From Sipunculus nudus (Eukaryota; Annelida; Sipuncula; Golfingiida; Sipunculidae), in NCBI GenBank assembly GCA_026874595.1, contig CM049307.1, positions 57,645,870 through 57,709,869 of the forward strand: a DNA stretch of 64,000 nt, written 5' to 3'. The notes beneath the pieces were generated by a model, which was given only the letters and a program-made list of their open reading frames with translations, searched no databases and was not told where the DNA came from. The translations under genes and the position numbers were made by a program. This document shows positions 1 to 11,863 of the stretch, piece after piece. Position 1 is the stretch's first letter. Each line of letters opens with the position of its first letter.

Positions 1-541
1 ATTATATTACATTTATAGCACGTTTTGTTGTGTATGATATTTGGTTTTGTTAAATATTTGAACAAATATATGTAATAAAAAATATGTAGAACAAACGTTG
101 AATAAAAGGAATTACAATATATTTTAATTTTGATGATATTTTAACAAATGTGCCGAACCCCTTGGACCGGTCCACCTTATGGACCGGAACGCTTACAGCT
201 GGACCTGACAAAAACAGGGCGCTTACTTGGTGCATCGAACGGTCCGGTCCGGTCCGCACTTCTAAAACAAACTTATAAAATATGTCTAATATATAAGTTT
301 TAATGTTTCTATTGCTGTCAAATTTCAAGACTAAAGCATTTTTTAATTACCAAAATTAGTTATTTGTTTTCAAAGAGCAACAGTATTTTCCAGACCAAGA
401 TAAACGCATTAAAAGGGATTATACTATATATCAAGTGGTCAGTGAAGCTGCTTCTTATCTTCAGTGTGCTTATTTATAAATCCTCTCACCAGAGAATAAT
501 TTATTACTGGTTGGACTTTTCATAGAAAAAATGTTTGGTGA
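1..541. other. AT-rich stretch, no gene recognised
   Basis: No convincing exon, RNA gene or element end was seen here. A GGACCGGTCC-type palindromic patch lies near 163-260. The 92-codon minus-strand frame over it is low-complexity and matches no family I know. Confidence 0.4.
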
Positions 542-939
542 TTCGTCAACTCCGTTACAATAGAATGGCAACGGAGTTGATCGTAACGGAGCTGATTATT
601 TTTTAAATTTTACCTAATCAGCGGACATGATAGACATGAAATCCTTCAAACAAATATTTCAATTCTGATAGATTTACGATGCCTCTCTCTGTTCATGGAT
701 GTTTATAGGTTTCAACAATTACTTTTTTTCACAAATGGCGTAACAGAGTTGATGGGTGAATTAAGCTACTTTACTTTTTATACACTTTTTCACTGATAAA
801 AATCAAAACTCCGGATTGAAGCCATGATTCTTCACTTTGAATGCCCTACACTGTAACGAATGATATCATCAGCCACTCGATTTGTTCCACTGGATGGCTG
901 TAGATGGCATATTGGTGCAGTTGTAACGGAGTTGACGAA
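542..939. mobile_element. MITE-like element with 19-bp terminal inverted repeats
   Basis: TTCGTCAACTCCGTTACAA at 542-560 is the exact reverse complement of 921-939, giving a 398-bp unit. Three further AACGGAGTTGA-like motifs lie inside (about 571, 584 and 740), so the terminal motif is repeated subterminally. There is no coding capacity and no clear target-site duplication. The superfamily cannot be named from this copy. Confidence 0.6.
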
Positions 940-1660
940 AATTTAGGACATGGCTTCGTTAGTCCAGCGAGTGAAAAATACTGAAGAGCAGCTCATAGAA
1001 ATTTTGTAGGAAGCACATTAGATCTTGTTTATAGTAAACAAACACAAAAATACCCGAATTATTAGTGATGGGTACTAAATTTATTTATATTTTCTTTGGA
1101 ACCTCTTATTTAGGACATATATTTTTTTATTACGGTTTCATTTTGGATCTTAAAAATTGGCCCTAAAATTGTATCTGGACTTACTCTTGCAATATTACCC
1201 TCACATGGGGAATCGAAGTAAATCGTCAAACTCATTCTGATATAATTATAACCATGATTGTGTGTTAATAATACCCTATGAAGCAGTCGGACCCTATTTT
1301 GACCCCTGTTTGAAGAATTGCACCTATATCGTAAGAAGAAGCTTCTTTAGAAGCGCAAGATTTCGGGAGCGTATCCGAAAGCCACCGTGGGAAGCCCCAA
1401 ATATTTTAACCCAGCGTGCGTGCACGCGTTTTAGTGATAATCTCGAACTTCCAATGGCAGTTGGGAGGCTGACTGGGCGGCAGATGAAAACACTGATAAA
1501 GCCGAATAAGCATGGAATGCAAGTATGTAAATAGTGTTTTTTTCCCCAGCACTGGGACACTAAGAATTGGACTGGTCTAATTCCAACAGATATGAAATAA
1601 CCAGGAAGGGATGTTTATATGACCGATTTATATCCTTGGGCGATAATAAAGGGATCTTGA
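940..1660. other. No gene recognised
   Basis: A 90-codon plus-strand frame at 1262-1534 uses arginine-rich residues but matches no family and has no splice context. I treat it as chance. Confidence 0.35.
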
Positions 1661-1669
1661 AAGGCCGCC

Positions 1670-1830
1670 CTTATTGACACACGGGGTGTGTCATTAAGGT
1701 CCAGCTTATTGACACACGGTTTAACTGCGCATGCGTCAAATCTGTCACACTCCCGCTAGATGGCAGGGCGTTCACCGTGTGTCACTAACACCCCCGTCGT
1801 GATACCCGAAACCGTGTGTCAGTAACGCGA
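1670..1830. repeat. Cluster of TTGACACACGG motifs in both orientations
   Basis: Five copies of a TTATTGACACACGG-type motif occur at about 1670, 1686 (inverted), 1705, 1775 (inverted) and 1811 (inverted). The first pair forms a hairpin, with arms 1670-1682 and 1686-1698 matching at 12 of 13 positions around a GGG loop. The same motif recurs at 5702-5820. This looks like the end structure of a DNA element, family unknown. Confidence 0.55.
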
Positions 1831-2539
1831 GTTGTTGTTACTATATAGCAGGTCTTAATTACCGGGCCGTGTAGGAGAAGTGGTGGCTTTGGACTAATCA
1901 GGTCCTTTGATCTCTGACGCATGTTTAACATTTATAATAGTTTATTACTTTCATCGCCTAGGTATATTAATTAGTTTAAAACCTATTTTCATCAGGCGGG
2001 TACTACTAATTTCGGGGATGAAAATTACATCCCTGATGAAAATTATTTATCTCATTTCAAAATTTTAAATATATTCATCAATTTAAAAATAAATATAATT
2101 TACAGACATATATCTCTTGTTTTATTCAAGATCAATTTTCTAATCAGAAACTAATAAACAAGGATAATAGGAACAAATAAGCTTTATTGAAATTTAATAA
2201 AGTTAATCATAGTTTCTTATGACTAAATGCACAAACTTTATAAGCACATCGATACTGAATAATTAAATAATTGCTATTAACCTGGAGAAGTGGATACTTT
2301 ATATTACTCTAATTATAATACAGATGTGATTACTGAGAATTTTGTCACATTCTTCTTTATGAAATGTATACTTTTCCAGATTTTCACGATGTAAAGTGGA
2401 CATGTTCAAAATCAGAGGAACAAACCGAAAATGAAATTGGCTAAGTTACTACTAACCATGGAATGGTCATATCTTTATCAACAACTCATCATCGTGGCCT
2501 GATCAATTATAGAATAACGCGTCTTACTTTAACAAACTT
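1831..2539. other. AT-rich stretch, no gene recognised
   Basis: No exon or repeat end was recognised. It lies between the TTGACACACGG cluster and the LINE relic and may be unrecognisable LINE sequence. Confidence 0.35.
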
Positions 2540-4085
2540 AACCTTATAGCCAAAGATCAGAATGGGGTTCGAAAAGGACGCTCCTGTACTGATCATATTT
2601 TTAGTTACTTCATTATTAAGTAATCGTTTGCCCCAAGGAATAGAAACACGTAGCCCTAGTAAGTGAGCAAGCATGCAGGAAAAAAAGCTCTTGATGGGTA
2701 AATATAGGAAACTACTCTTCACTCGCGGCTGTTTGGACTAAAAATTGATTACAAAATCTAAAACACCATAAGAATTTTATATAGTAGTTATTAAGCTTAT
2801 GTATGATTAAGTAATAAGATTTTCACAAATTGGTTTGGGGTACTACGTGAGGTACAAGGCGATATAATCCGTCACGCTGTTTAATATATATGTATTAACG
2901 GCTTAGCAGAAAAAATAAAAAGCCTGATGTCGGTATAAAATCCTTTTTTTTATAGCCTAAAAAGTTCTGATTTCCTAGCGCCTGCTGGATTTTAAGCTCT
3001 TGGTCTAGTATTGAGCAAGTTTAAGAATTTTAAGGATACTATACTTATAGGACTCATTTACAAACTTATATACTATGATGGTATAGTAACAGTCCTATAG
3101 ATTATGTGTCTGAGTTATGGGGATATGCATAAACCCCGTCACGTGATAAAATTCAGAACAGAGCTCTCTGTTACCTTTTTTAGTGTTCACAGGTTCTGCA
3201 TGTGTAATTGCTGCTCTAAAAGAGACATTGGTTGTTTAACATGTAGATATCATTTGATTGAGATGTTATGGTTTTGGAATCTCTATGGATTACACAAGTC
3301 TAACCAAGAACGTATTTATATTGGATTATAACCTTGCAAGTCGCGGATAACGTTAACTACAGTGCTCAGATGCAAAGAAGTAAGATACTCGAATCCACTG
3401 ATGTACATTAATACACACATATAATGAAATAGCGCCGCATTGCCAACGTGATCTGAAACAGAAGTTACGTTCTGATAATAAACATAAATGGCTTGAACAA
3501 TGCCGATCACTTCCGAAATTAAGATTTTATTATCAGTTTTATAAGCATTCAGTGCACGGCACATAATTAAGTATATACGTTAAAAAGTATATGGCCCTAT
3601 CGACGACAGGAAAATTCAGTATACTTGCTCGGCTTTGGTGTGGGATACTTGCGCTGAGAAGTGAAACTGACAGATTTCAGACACCATATATAGGCTGATA
3701 CCACCAAATAAATACAGGAACCTTAAAAATTGAAGCAAGAGGCTGTCCCATATGTAAAAACGGTGACGTCGAAGATGAGAGGAACAATGGTTTTGAATTT
3801 TCTGCCTATATTACGAACCCGTAACAATTCTGTATGATAACACATCTTACACAATTACGCAGTTTCCTATACTTGATAAAACAGTTCAATTGATTTAATT
3901 CATATATTACGACGGCAAGACTTTCGTAGAATACTTGGTCCGCTGTTGGAAAAAGTGTAAAAATTTACTTTTACGCCGTTAGAAAAAAGCACAACCCGTA
4001 CACTCTAATGATGTTTATGATGTTCAATATCTACCTCTATGTATTTACTGTATTTATATTTGAGGTGACATTTATGAGCCCAAAG
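2540..4085 (+). mobile_element. Decayed non-LTR retrotransposon (LINE) pol 3' half
   Basis: Read across several frames, the translation keeps LINE reverse transcriptase landmarks in order. First comes a QNGVRKGRSCTDHIF segment (about 2555-2605), which is the RT block preceding the catalytic core. Next is an NWFGV...ING pattern (2840-2920), then a DYVSELWGYA segment (3095-3130) typical of the thumb and connection. A C-terminal RLWCGILALRSETDRF block (3625-3680) is followed by a PICK...VEDE cysteine motif. Frames change repeatedly and stops are common, so the copy is dead. A GGGGACAATATATAATAAA-like 3' end near 4084-4103 may be its tail. The clade (jockey, CR1 or other) cannot be fixed from fragments. 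Confidence 0.7.
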
Positions 4086-4169
4086 GGGACAATATATAAT
4101 AAACATACCATTATAAATAAACTATACTAATAAAACCTGCAAAGAAAATCCAAACAAGAGAAAACAAGA

Positions 4170-4760
4170 GAAACATTTAGTCACTCCAGACTTAGTAGTT
4201 AAGAAATGGAAACAAGATTTAATTGATATATCATAGGAGACTGTTTATATGGGATTCTCCAAGATTTATGACACAACAATTTTCGTTCCACTTAGGAATT
4301 TTCATTTTTATTTACTACAACGTTGGGTGACGTTAAACCCATTTCTTCATAGACTGAATATAATAGATTCTCCTACTTGTACCCTTTGTAAATTAGAAAG
4401 AGAAAATTTATCAAATATTTTTGGAATTGTTCTTTTGTCGCTAACTTGTGGTTAAAAATACAAGAGGTTTTGAATAGTTCGTCATTAAACTCTTCTGTTA
4501 AGTTTTCAGTATCTGAAGTTCTGTTAGGTTAAAGCGAACATAGATGGTTAAATATGCTAACACTGGTTGTAAAAAAGTATGTTTATAATTGAATGTCTCA
4601 AAATGTTACCGAACTATCATGGATGTATAAGCTATGTTAAGCAGATTTATTCAACAGAAGGTGTAATCGCTAAGAAAGGAGGAAAATTAACTCAACATTA
4701 TTCAAAATGGGAAAACTTTACCTACCTGCTCTCCTCTACATGAATAATCTTCACGATTTA
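4170..4760 (+). mobile_element. Second decayed LINE C-terminal fragment
   Basis: A frame at 4249-4455 contains LLQRWVTLNPFLHRL followed by IDSPTCTLCKLE, the C-terminal cysteine region seen after the RT of many LINEs. The continuation, with frame changes, gives an LW...EVL segment, then WLNMLTLVVKKYVYN, and ends with a lysine/tryptophan-rich KWENF tail near 4720. It sits immediately downstream of the first LINE relic but belongs to a different family, because its C-terminal block differs. Stops and frameshifts mark it as inactive. Confidence 0.65.
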
Positions 4761-5700
4761 ATGTAAATTGTTATCGAAATATTAATGTATGTTTGTATGT
4801 ATGTATTGTTCCATGTGCATGTACTACCTTTGTGAAATAAAAAAAGAAAGAAAATCCAAACAATTCATCATGGTATATAAAATATACACAATATAAACAT
4901 GTTAAGATACAGACACAAACATGCATACACATTTTCATAAAATAGAAAATATACCGTACATAAATATTCAATCAAGTTCCATATAAAATTAAACATTCCA
5001 AAACAGTCTTCTTCAGTATCATCCTTCTAGACCTCTGAACAATGTTTCCTAATCGTCTGCATGCCCTGCCATGGGCCCTGGACGAGGTAAATATGCAACT
5101 AGAGAATTTTTAAAGGCTTGTTTCATTTATTATCTTTGACGCATTATTTTCAAATTTTTATTATTCTATAATAATAAGAAATTGATTTCTATATAAGAAT
5201 AACTACCATATTTGATATGTAATGACCAAATGTGCTCAAATTATTCAAATATAGCTTGTACAATGCAATGCAACGTTTTCTTAGCGACTTTATCAATATC
5301 AACGTCATGCATAACGTTATGGTGGTAGATCAAAGTTTTGAGTCGATAAATTCGACTTAGGATACACAATGACTCTCAAACAACACCACCTTTGATAAAA
5401 TGCTTATTATTTTGGTAAAATTATACATCTCCTGTATATTTCAGAATATAACTTAGTTTATAATTTGCGTAAAAGATGGAAAATAGGCCATTGAAAAAAA
5501 AAATAAATACACAATAACCCTGGAAAACCCCTGTTACAATAAGGCAAAAGAAACGTCTTCGCAATGATAAAAAAAAAAAACATATTTCACGACGCCCAAT
5601 TTCCCTGGTAGCCTTTGAAGTTACCTGGCCCTTTGATCTAGTGATTCAAAGTGATTAATTGGGGCAACGGTGCGCGAGCTTAATTGCGGTACGCTTGACT
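4761..5700. other. AT-rich intergenic stretch
   Basis: No exon or repeat structure was recognised apart from short A-runs near 5495 and 5570. Confidence 0.35.
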
Positions 5701-5717
5701 GACCACTGGTGACACAC

Positions 5718-5798
5718 GGTAACCGAGACTCTCAATTCTCATTACCCGAGACTGCAATACACGGTAACCGAGACTTCCAAATCGAGGTAACCGAGACT
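5718..5798. repeat. Four-copy 22-23 bp tandem repeat (GGTAACCGAGACT)
   Basis: GGTAACCGAGACT or a close variant begins at 5718, 5741, 5763 and 5786, a period of 22-23 bp. The array is bracketed by TGACACACGG (5710-5719) and ACCGTGTGTCAATAAGC (5804-5820), which match the cluster at 1.7 kb. Confidence 0.6.
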
Positions 5799-5867
5799 TT
5801 CGGACCGTGTGTCAATAAGCACTTCGATCTTGAAAAAGCGGGAGGGGGCGGGGGAGGGTAGAGTAAG

Positions 5868-7600
5868 GGAGGGTATAATTCGCTGATCAGCGCGCTGATC
5901 AGCGGTCTGCAGTATAAAACGCTGATCAGCGCGCTGATCAGCCACCTTTCAATTAAAGCATTAATTTGAGGCAAATTATCTCTCATATAGCAACCTCTGC
6001 CTATTTTGTGTTTAAATGTGAATAAAAGACTCCTTGCTCATCAGTATTACGTATTGACATACTTATGTATATATTTTTATTGTGTTCATAATTAAACATG
6101 AAACACAAGTTACCTGCCAGTGACTATATTTCGCTGATCAGCGGCGCTGATTAGGAACCTTTCAATCCAAGCATTTATTTTAGACAAATTAGCCCACATA
6201 CAATAACCTCCGACTATTGTGTGATTAAATATGATTTCAAGATACATATTCTATAAGTGTTTCATATTCATAAACAACGAAAACACTTAAAATGTGTTAC
6301 TTATTATGCATGAACCTTTCTACCACCTATTTCGCTGATCAGCAAACTGCGCAGTCGCTTGACGCTGACATAGTGCTCATCGGCAATGACTTACGTATTT
6401 CATGACTTTGATACCTGTCATCTGTGATTCTCTATAATGGTAACATATAAACCTCTCAGTTGTTTTACTTAACTATTTCCTGTGAAAACCGAATGACTGC
6501 CAAAACATCGTACCACAATGACAAACAATTTACAAAAATCCGTTCCCCACAGGATATATTAGCTAACAGTAGGGGGTCCTGCAGTTATTTGTAGGTAGAT
6601 TTTCACCGGCCAGGTGATAAATATAGCTGAGATTAAAACTAAGTTTCAATGAATTTAAAAATTTTAATTTATTTACAATATCTTGCACATATATTTAAAT
6701 GAAAATGCCACTAATGAACCAACACCAAAATGTTGCGGACTGTGGATTTTTTTCCAATCGCTAATATTGTTGTTTTTTTTTTTTTATTTTATTTAAAAGT
6801 AGGCCTATATAGGAACTGATAAGACAACGTGTATTTTGATCAGACTAAAGTGAGCAGTCATTAATTATTTAGAAGAAGGCATATTGAGTCCTTTTTCTTT
6901 AGAAACCGTGAAAGGATATACAATTTAATGGAAGGGTCTTTCTACGAAAAACTTCTCATTTCAGCAGGTATACAGCATCTGAAAAATAACATCTTAATAT
7001 GTGATCCGATTATATCCTGAAATCAAATAAAACTGCAACCAACAGAAGGTATTATGTAATAAATAGAAGGGAAATTTATAGCAATCTTCCTCGGTCAATA
7101 AAAATGATGGCGATAAAATCATTTTCTAATATGTTTCTAAGTCATTTTATTTATTTCTTGAAATTATGCCTATTTCAACATATAACGATGTTGAAGAAGG
7201 AGAACTGTGTTGAATTAAAATAAATGAAATCTTTGGCAAAATTATTACTTAAAGCATGCAGACTTCTTTTATAATAAATATTTTAAAAGTTTAATATTTT
7301 ATAATACCTATATATAACACCCTATAAAAACGATGAAGTTTTGAATAACAATGCCATTGTAGGATTTAGATGTTACATCCATCCTGTTACCTTATTGTTT
7401 CAACACCGTTCATCGACATTCACTACCCTTAAAAGTTAAAAAAAATGTGATGATTTATTATAGTGTTGTAATTAAAAGTAATTACTCTTTCAACCTTTCT
7501 AGTACTCAGTATATTTATGTTGATAGTGTATGTTGTTTTCCAAAACTATGAAAAGCATTCCTATTCAAATCATTTTTGAGAAATATATAAGTAAAGATAT

Positions 7601-7663
<63 letters not shown>

Positions 7664-8682
7664 GTGTTGAAAAAGATTCTGGTGACCCACTTTTTAAATG
7701 CAAAAAAGGGAAATATAAGAGGGATGTAAAGAAACTTGTGAAAGTTTTGAAGGAGCGATTATATTATACATGAAGAGTGAAAGAATCCTTTGGCTATACG
7801 TACAGTTCTTAATAAAAATAGAAGGATAATCAGTCTTTTATTATGGCTATATACATTTAACAATTTTAATTTTTGATAAATTCAAATTTTATATACATTC
7901 ATACTAAGTGCATATCTAAGCTATTTATCTCACTTCAGTCACCTGGCCGGTGTACACCTGACAACAAATTACTGCAGCGCCCCTTACTATTATAGCTAAT
8001 ATCTCCGAGTGGTCGGTGGGGCACTGATATTTTAAAGTTGTATGAAGTAGCCTGGTATGGGCGATGTATTGGCATGCAATCACTCGGTTTCAAAGGATAT
8101 AATTAAAACATTTTAGAGCCTTCAATATTACCATTATAGAGAATCACCTGTGACAGGTATCTTTGTCAAGAAGTACGTATATCATTGCCGATGAGCGATT
8201 GCGCAGTTTGCTGATCAGCGAAATGGTAGGTGGTAGAAAGGTTTCATGCATAATAAGTAACACATTAAACGTGTTTTCGTTTGTTTGTGAATATGAAACA
8301 CTTATAGAATATGTATCTTTTAATCACATTTAATCACATAATAGTCGGAAGTTGTTATATGGGGCTAATTTGTCTAAAATAAATGCTTGGATTGAAAGGT
8401 TCCTGATCAGCGCCGCTGATCAGAGAAATAGTCACTGGCAGGTAACTTGCGTTTCATGTATAATTATGAACACAATAAAAATATATGCATAAGTATGTCA
8501 ACACGTAATACTGATGAGAAAGGGGTCTTTTATTCACATTTTAACACAAAATAGGCAGAGGTTGCTATATGAGAGATAATTTGCCTCAAATCAATGCTGT
8601 CATTTAAAGGTGGCTAATCAGCGCGCTGATCAGCGTTTTATACTGCAGACCGCTGATCAGCGAATTATACCCTCCCGTAGAG
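5868..8682. mobile_element. Foldback-like element with ~0.77-kb terminal inverted repeats
   Basis: The left arm (about 5868-6640) is matched by the reverse complement of the right arm (about 7916-8682) throughout, with scattered mismatches and small indels. Outer ends share GGGAGGGTATAATTCGC; inner ends share CACCGGCCAGGTGA. Each arm carries several CGCTGATCAGCG palindromes, some doubled. The 1.3-kb centre is AT-rich, includes a long (TA)n tract, and encodes nothing recognisable. This is the structure of a non-autonomous long-TIR or foldback DNA element. No target-site duplication was identified. Confidence 0.75.
7603..7658. repeat. (TA)n microsatellite
   Basis: About 28 uninterrupted TA dinucleotides in the central spacer of the inverted-repeat element. 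Confidence 0.95.
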
Positions 8683-8765
8683 TAACTAGAGTTCGGGTAT
8701 CCATTGTCATGGGTTCGTAACTAAAATGGATACTACTATAGAGAGCGGGCTTCAGCCCAACAACT

Positions 8766-9605
8766 TGTTATGGGTTCATAACTGAAATGAGATTTCAGTT
8801 ATGGGGATCCTCTTATGGAAAAGCGTAGCAGGGGTATATTGGGATATTTGCAAAATAAACAGAGAAAATGGAGGCAATTTAGCAAATTTCTTACCAATAA
8901 TGGCTAATAAACTGTTCTGGAGTAAAAATAAATTATGTAGAAGTGCCCTTATAAGGAAATTGTTAAGATTTCAACTCCTGTGGTGTTTTTTTAGCCTGCC
9001 ATGCGGTCATGTTTATCTTTTGTCACATGACCCTGTCCTTGACCTTATTGATATGAGAAAAGTTGTCCTCTGATTATTGTTCCAAATAAATTATAGTAAA
9101 TATTGTTTCCATAACTTCCATAGGCAAATTTGTTAAAACCTTAAATGATATAGCCATAAACTTATAAAGGACTTATTGAAGCCATATATTATCATTTACT
9201 CATAAGTATTATTCATGAAATAAGATTTTTTTAAATAGATTTATTAGCAATAAATTACTCTGGTACACCAGAGGTCAGGTCACAGGTCAGGTCATGGGTG
9301 ACCAGAGTTCATGCCTCAGCAACATGGCTGTGTCAGTGATGGTCTTCTGCTCTTCTCTTCATGATAAAATGCTGTTATATCATATATAACATAAACAGGA
9401 GACTCCACATGTATGGAAACTGATATATAAAGGATATATAGGTAGAGTGAACATAGTTTAAGCTGCATCTTATTCTTAATTACTCTTTTATTCTTTCCTT
9501 CTGATACATCAGAAGGACCGCTACGATATTTTGTAAGAACATACTCAAGGCTGAGTATGGAGCCTGGGTCACCTGGTGTGTAATTCTCAGCCTTGCACCA
9601 AGGCA
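8766..9605. repeat. 862-bp tandem duplication, copy 1
   Basis: Begins GTTATGGGTTCATAACTG (8767) and ends at CTTGCACCAAGGCAA (about 9605). It is nearly identical to copy 2, offset by 862 bp. The start resembles sequence at 14.09 kb, so the duplicated unit seems to carry the edge of a dispersed repeat. Minus-strand open frames in both copies are judged non-coding. Confidence 0.85.
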
Positions 9606-9627
9606 ACCCAACAACATAGGATAATGT

Positions 9628-10463
9628 TGTTATGGGTTCATAACTGAAATGAGATTACAGTTATGGGGATCCTCTTATTGAAAAACGTAGCAGGGGTATA
9701 TTGGGATATTTGCAAAATAAACAGAGAAAATGGAGGCAATTAAGCAAATTTCTTACCAATAATGGCTAATACACTGTTCTGGAGTAAAAATAAATTATGT
9801 AGAAGTGCCCTTGTAAGTAATTGTTAAGAGTTCAACTCCTGTTAGTTTTTTTTAGCCTGCCATGTGGTCATGTTTATCTTTTGTCACATGACCCTGTCCT
9901 TGACCTTTTTGATATGAGAAAAGTTGTCCTCTGATTATTGTTTCAAATAAATTATGGTAAATATTATTTCCATAACTTCCATAGGAAAATTTGTTAAAAC
10001 CTTAAAAGATATAGCCATTAACTTATAAAGGACTTATTGTAGCCACATATTATCATTTACTCATAAGTATTATTCATGAAATAAGATTTTTAAAATAGTT
10101 TTATTAGCAATAAATTACTCTGGTACACCGGAGGTCAGGTGTCAGGTCATGGGTGACCAGAGTTAATGCCTCAGCAACATGGCTGTCTCAGTGATGGTCT
10201 TCTGCTCTTCTCTCCATGATAAAATGCTGTTATATCATATATAACATAAACAGGAGACTCCACATGTATGGAAACTGATATATAAAGGATATATAGGTAG
10301 AGTAAACATAGTTTAAGCTGCATCTTATTCTTAATTACTCTTTTATTCTTTCCTTCTGATAAATCAGAAGGACCGCTACAATATTTCGTAAGAACATATT
10401 CAAGGCTGAGTATGGAGCCCGGGTCACCTGGTGTGTAATTCTCAGCCTTGCACCAAGGCAAAG
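9628..10463. repeat. 862-bp tandem duplication, copy 2
   Basis: Same unit as at 8766-9605 with scattered substitutions. It ends at the same CTTGCACCAAGGCAA, then runs into unrelated sequence. Confidence 0.85.
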
Positions 10464-11863
10464 GATAATGCTGCTTGCATCTTAATTTTGCGGCAGAACT
10501 ATAGAAACCAGGCTGCACCCAAAATGAAACCTGCCATACAAAAAACCATATTTTATAAAATAAATACATACCAGGATAATATGAAAGGAATATTACAAGT
10601 ACAGCTATACCTGTATGCAAGATCTATTCCAAACTAGTATATGACAGTCATTCCACAACCAACACAACGGCCGCTGCCATCTTCTTTTTACTTAGTCTAT
10701 AATCTCTGTCACCCCAATCAGAAAAGTGCATTAAACAAACCAGCCGCCGACGGCGACGCAACAGGTTTCAGGTTTCTGTTGCGTCGCCGGCCCACCAAAG
10801 GGCTAACTGGGGTTATAGCACTATGCGATCTGTTACTCTTAGAAAGGAATTTAAATAAAAATATTTCCTATAGTTTTAGCAAACCAATGTTCACATAATG
10901 TTGTATGTCGAAAGGCCTGTAATAAAACATAACCATTCTGGAAAGCATGAAGCACCTGTAACATCAGCAACTGATCATATTTGTCCAGAGAGAATTGAAG
11001 AATTAACAGCCCATAGACATCTTGCATTTGGTGGCAGTCCTGTATAAGACTTTAGGTCTGTGTACTGTTATGTTCATATTTTAACTTCCTTGGTGCAAAA
11101 TAGGGATGAGAACAGAACAGTAATGTTTTCCAATGGTCAAATATACAATACACATTGATGTACTGAACATTAATCAATGGATATTTGTTAAAACTCACAG
11201 TTGTGTTTGAAGTATTATAATCACAGTTAACTGCAGGTGCAATCTATGGACTCCACAATGCGTCAGTCACTGAAAAAATGCAATTGAGGAGTTCATACTT
11301 ATGGGCTATAAACAAACCTGAAACAATCAAATACATTTTCCTTACCCTTTCCAAATAAAATTTCATCAATGCTTCCTCTTATTTATACTTACGTTTTATG
11401 TTTACTTATATAATTGTCATACACCAAAAATAACCTCGACATGTTATATTCAATTATGGATGTTATCAGTCGGGGCATGTTGCGCATTGATCACATGCGC
11501 AGACACGAGAAAAATTTCACTACACTGAGATTCCGTTACTCAACATCTGCTTATTCTGCAACACAAAACATTCTCTTACAATTGGCCAATCATGTGTGCG
11601 CGCAGATCACTGGAATTCCCCTTTCCAGTCTATTTATAGATTCACCCACCTGTTCACTCTGATCCGCTATAACAATTACGTCATTGCACCTGGTCACACA
11701 GCCATATCGGAAAGTCCCTTTTATCCTCAACAAATAAGCCAACACAAATCCCCCTATCATTCTTATTTGTATTACTGCTTCACGTCTCACTTGTTATTCA
11801 TAACCCCAGAAGCGTTATATTTTACTTACCTAATGATGCAATATTTACAACTATGTACACTCT
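10464..11863. other. No gene recognised; contains a GC-rich hairpin
   Basis: Mostly AT-rich. A perfect 14-bp inverted repeat (10750-10763 with 10776-10789, 12-nt loop) lies in a GC-rich patch. A 49-codon plus-strand frame near 10899-11048 is unassigned. One end of the Merlin-type transposon probably lies in the right part, but I could not place it. Confidence 0.35.

Noticed and set aside
7515-7703. Frames with runs of alternating Tyr-Ile, here and at 41290-41551, 43053-43350, 44858-45115 and 50251-50532
   Set aside because: They are translations of (TA)n tracts.
9316-10620. Minus-strand open frames in both copies of the 862-bp duplication (ENYTPGDPGSILSLEYVL...)
   Set aside because: Between copies about five differences change residues and three are silent over ~96 codons, so there is no sign of protein selection. 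No splice context or known domain was seen.
10899-11048. 49-codon plus-strand frame (MLYVERPVIKHNHSGKHE...)
   Set aside because: Short, no domain, and no convincing splice sites or neighbours.
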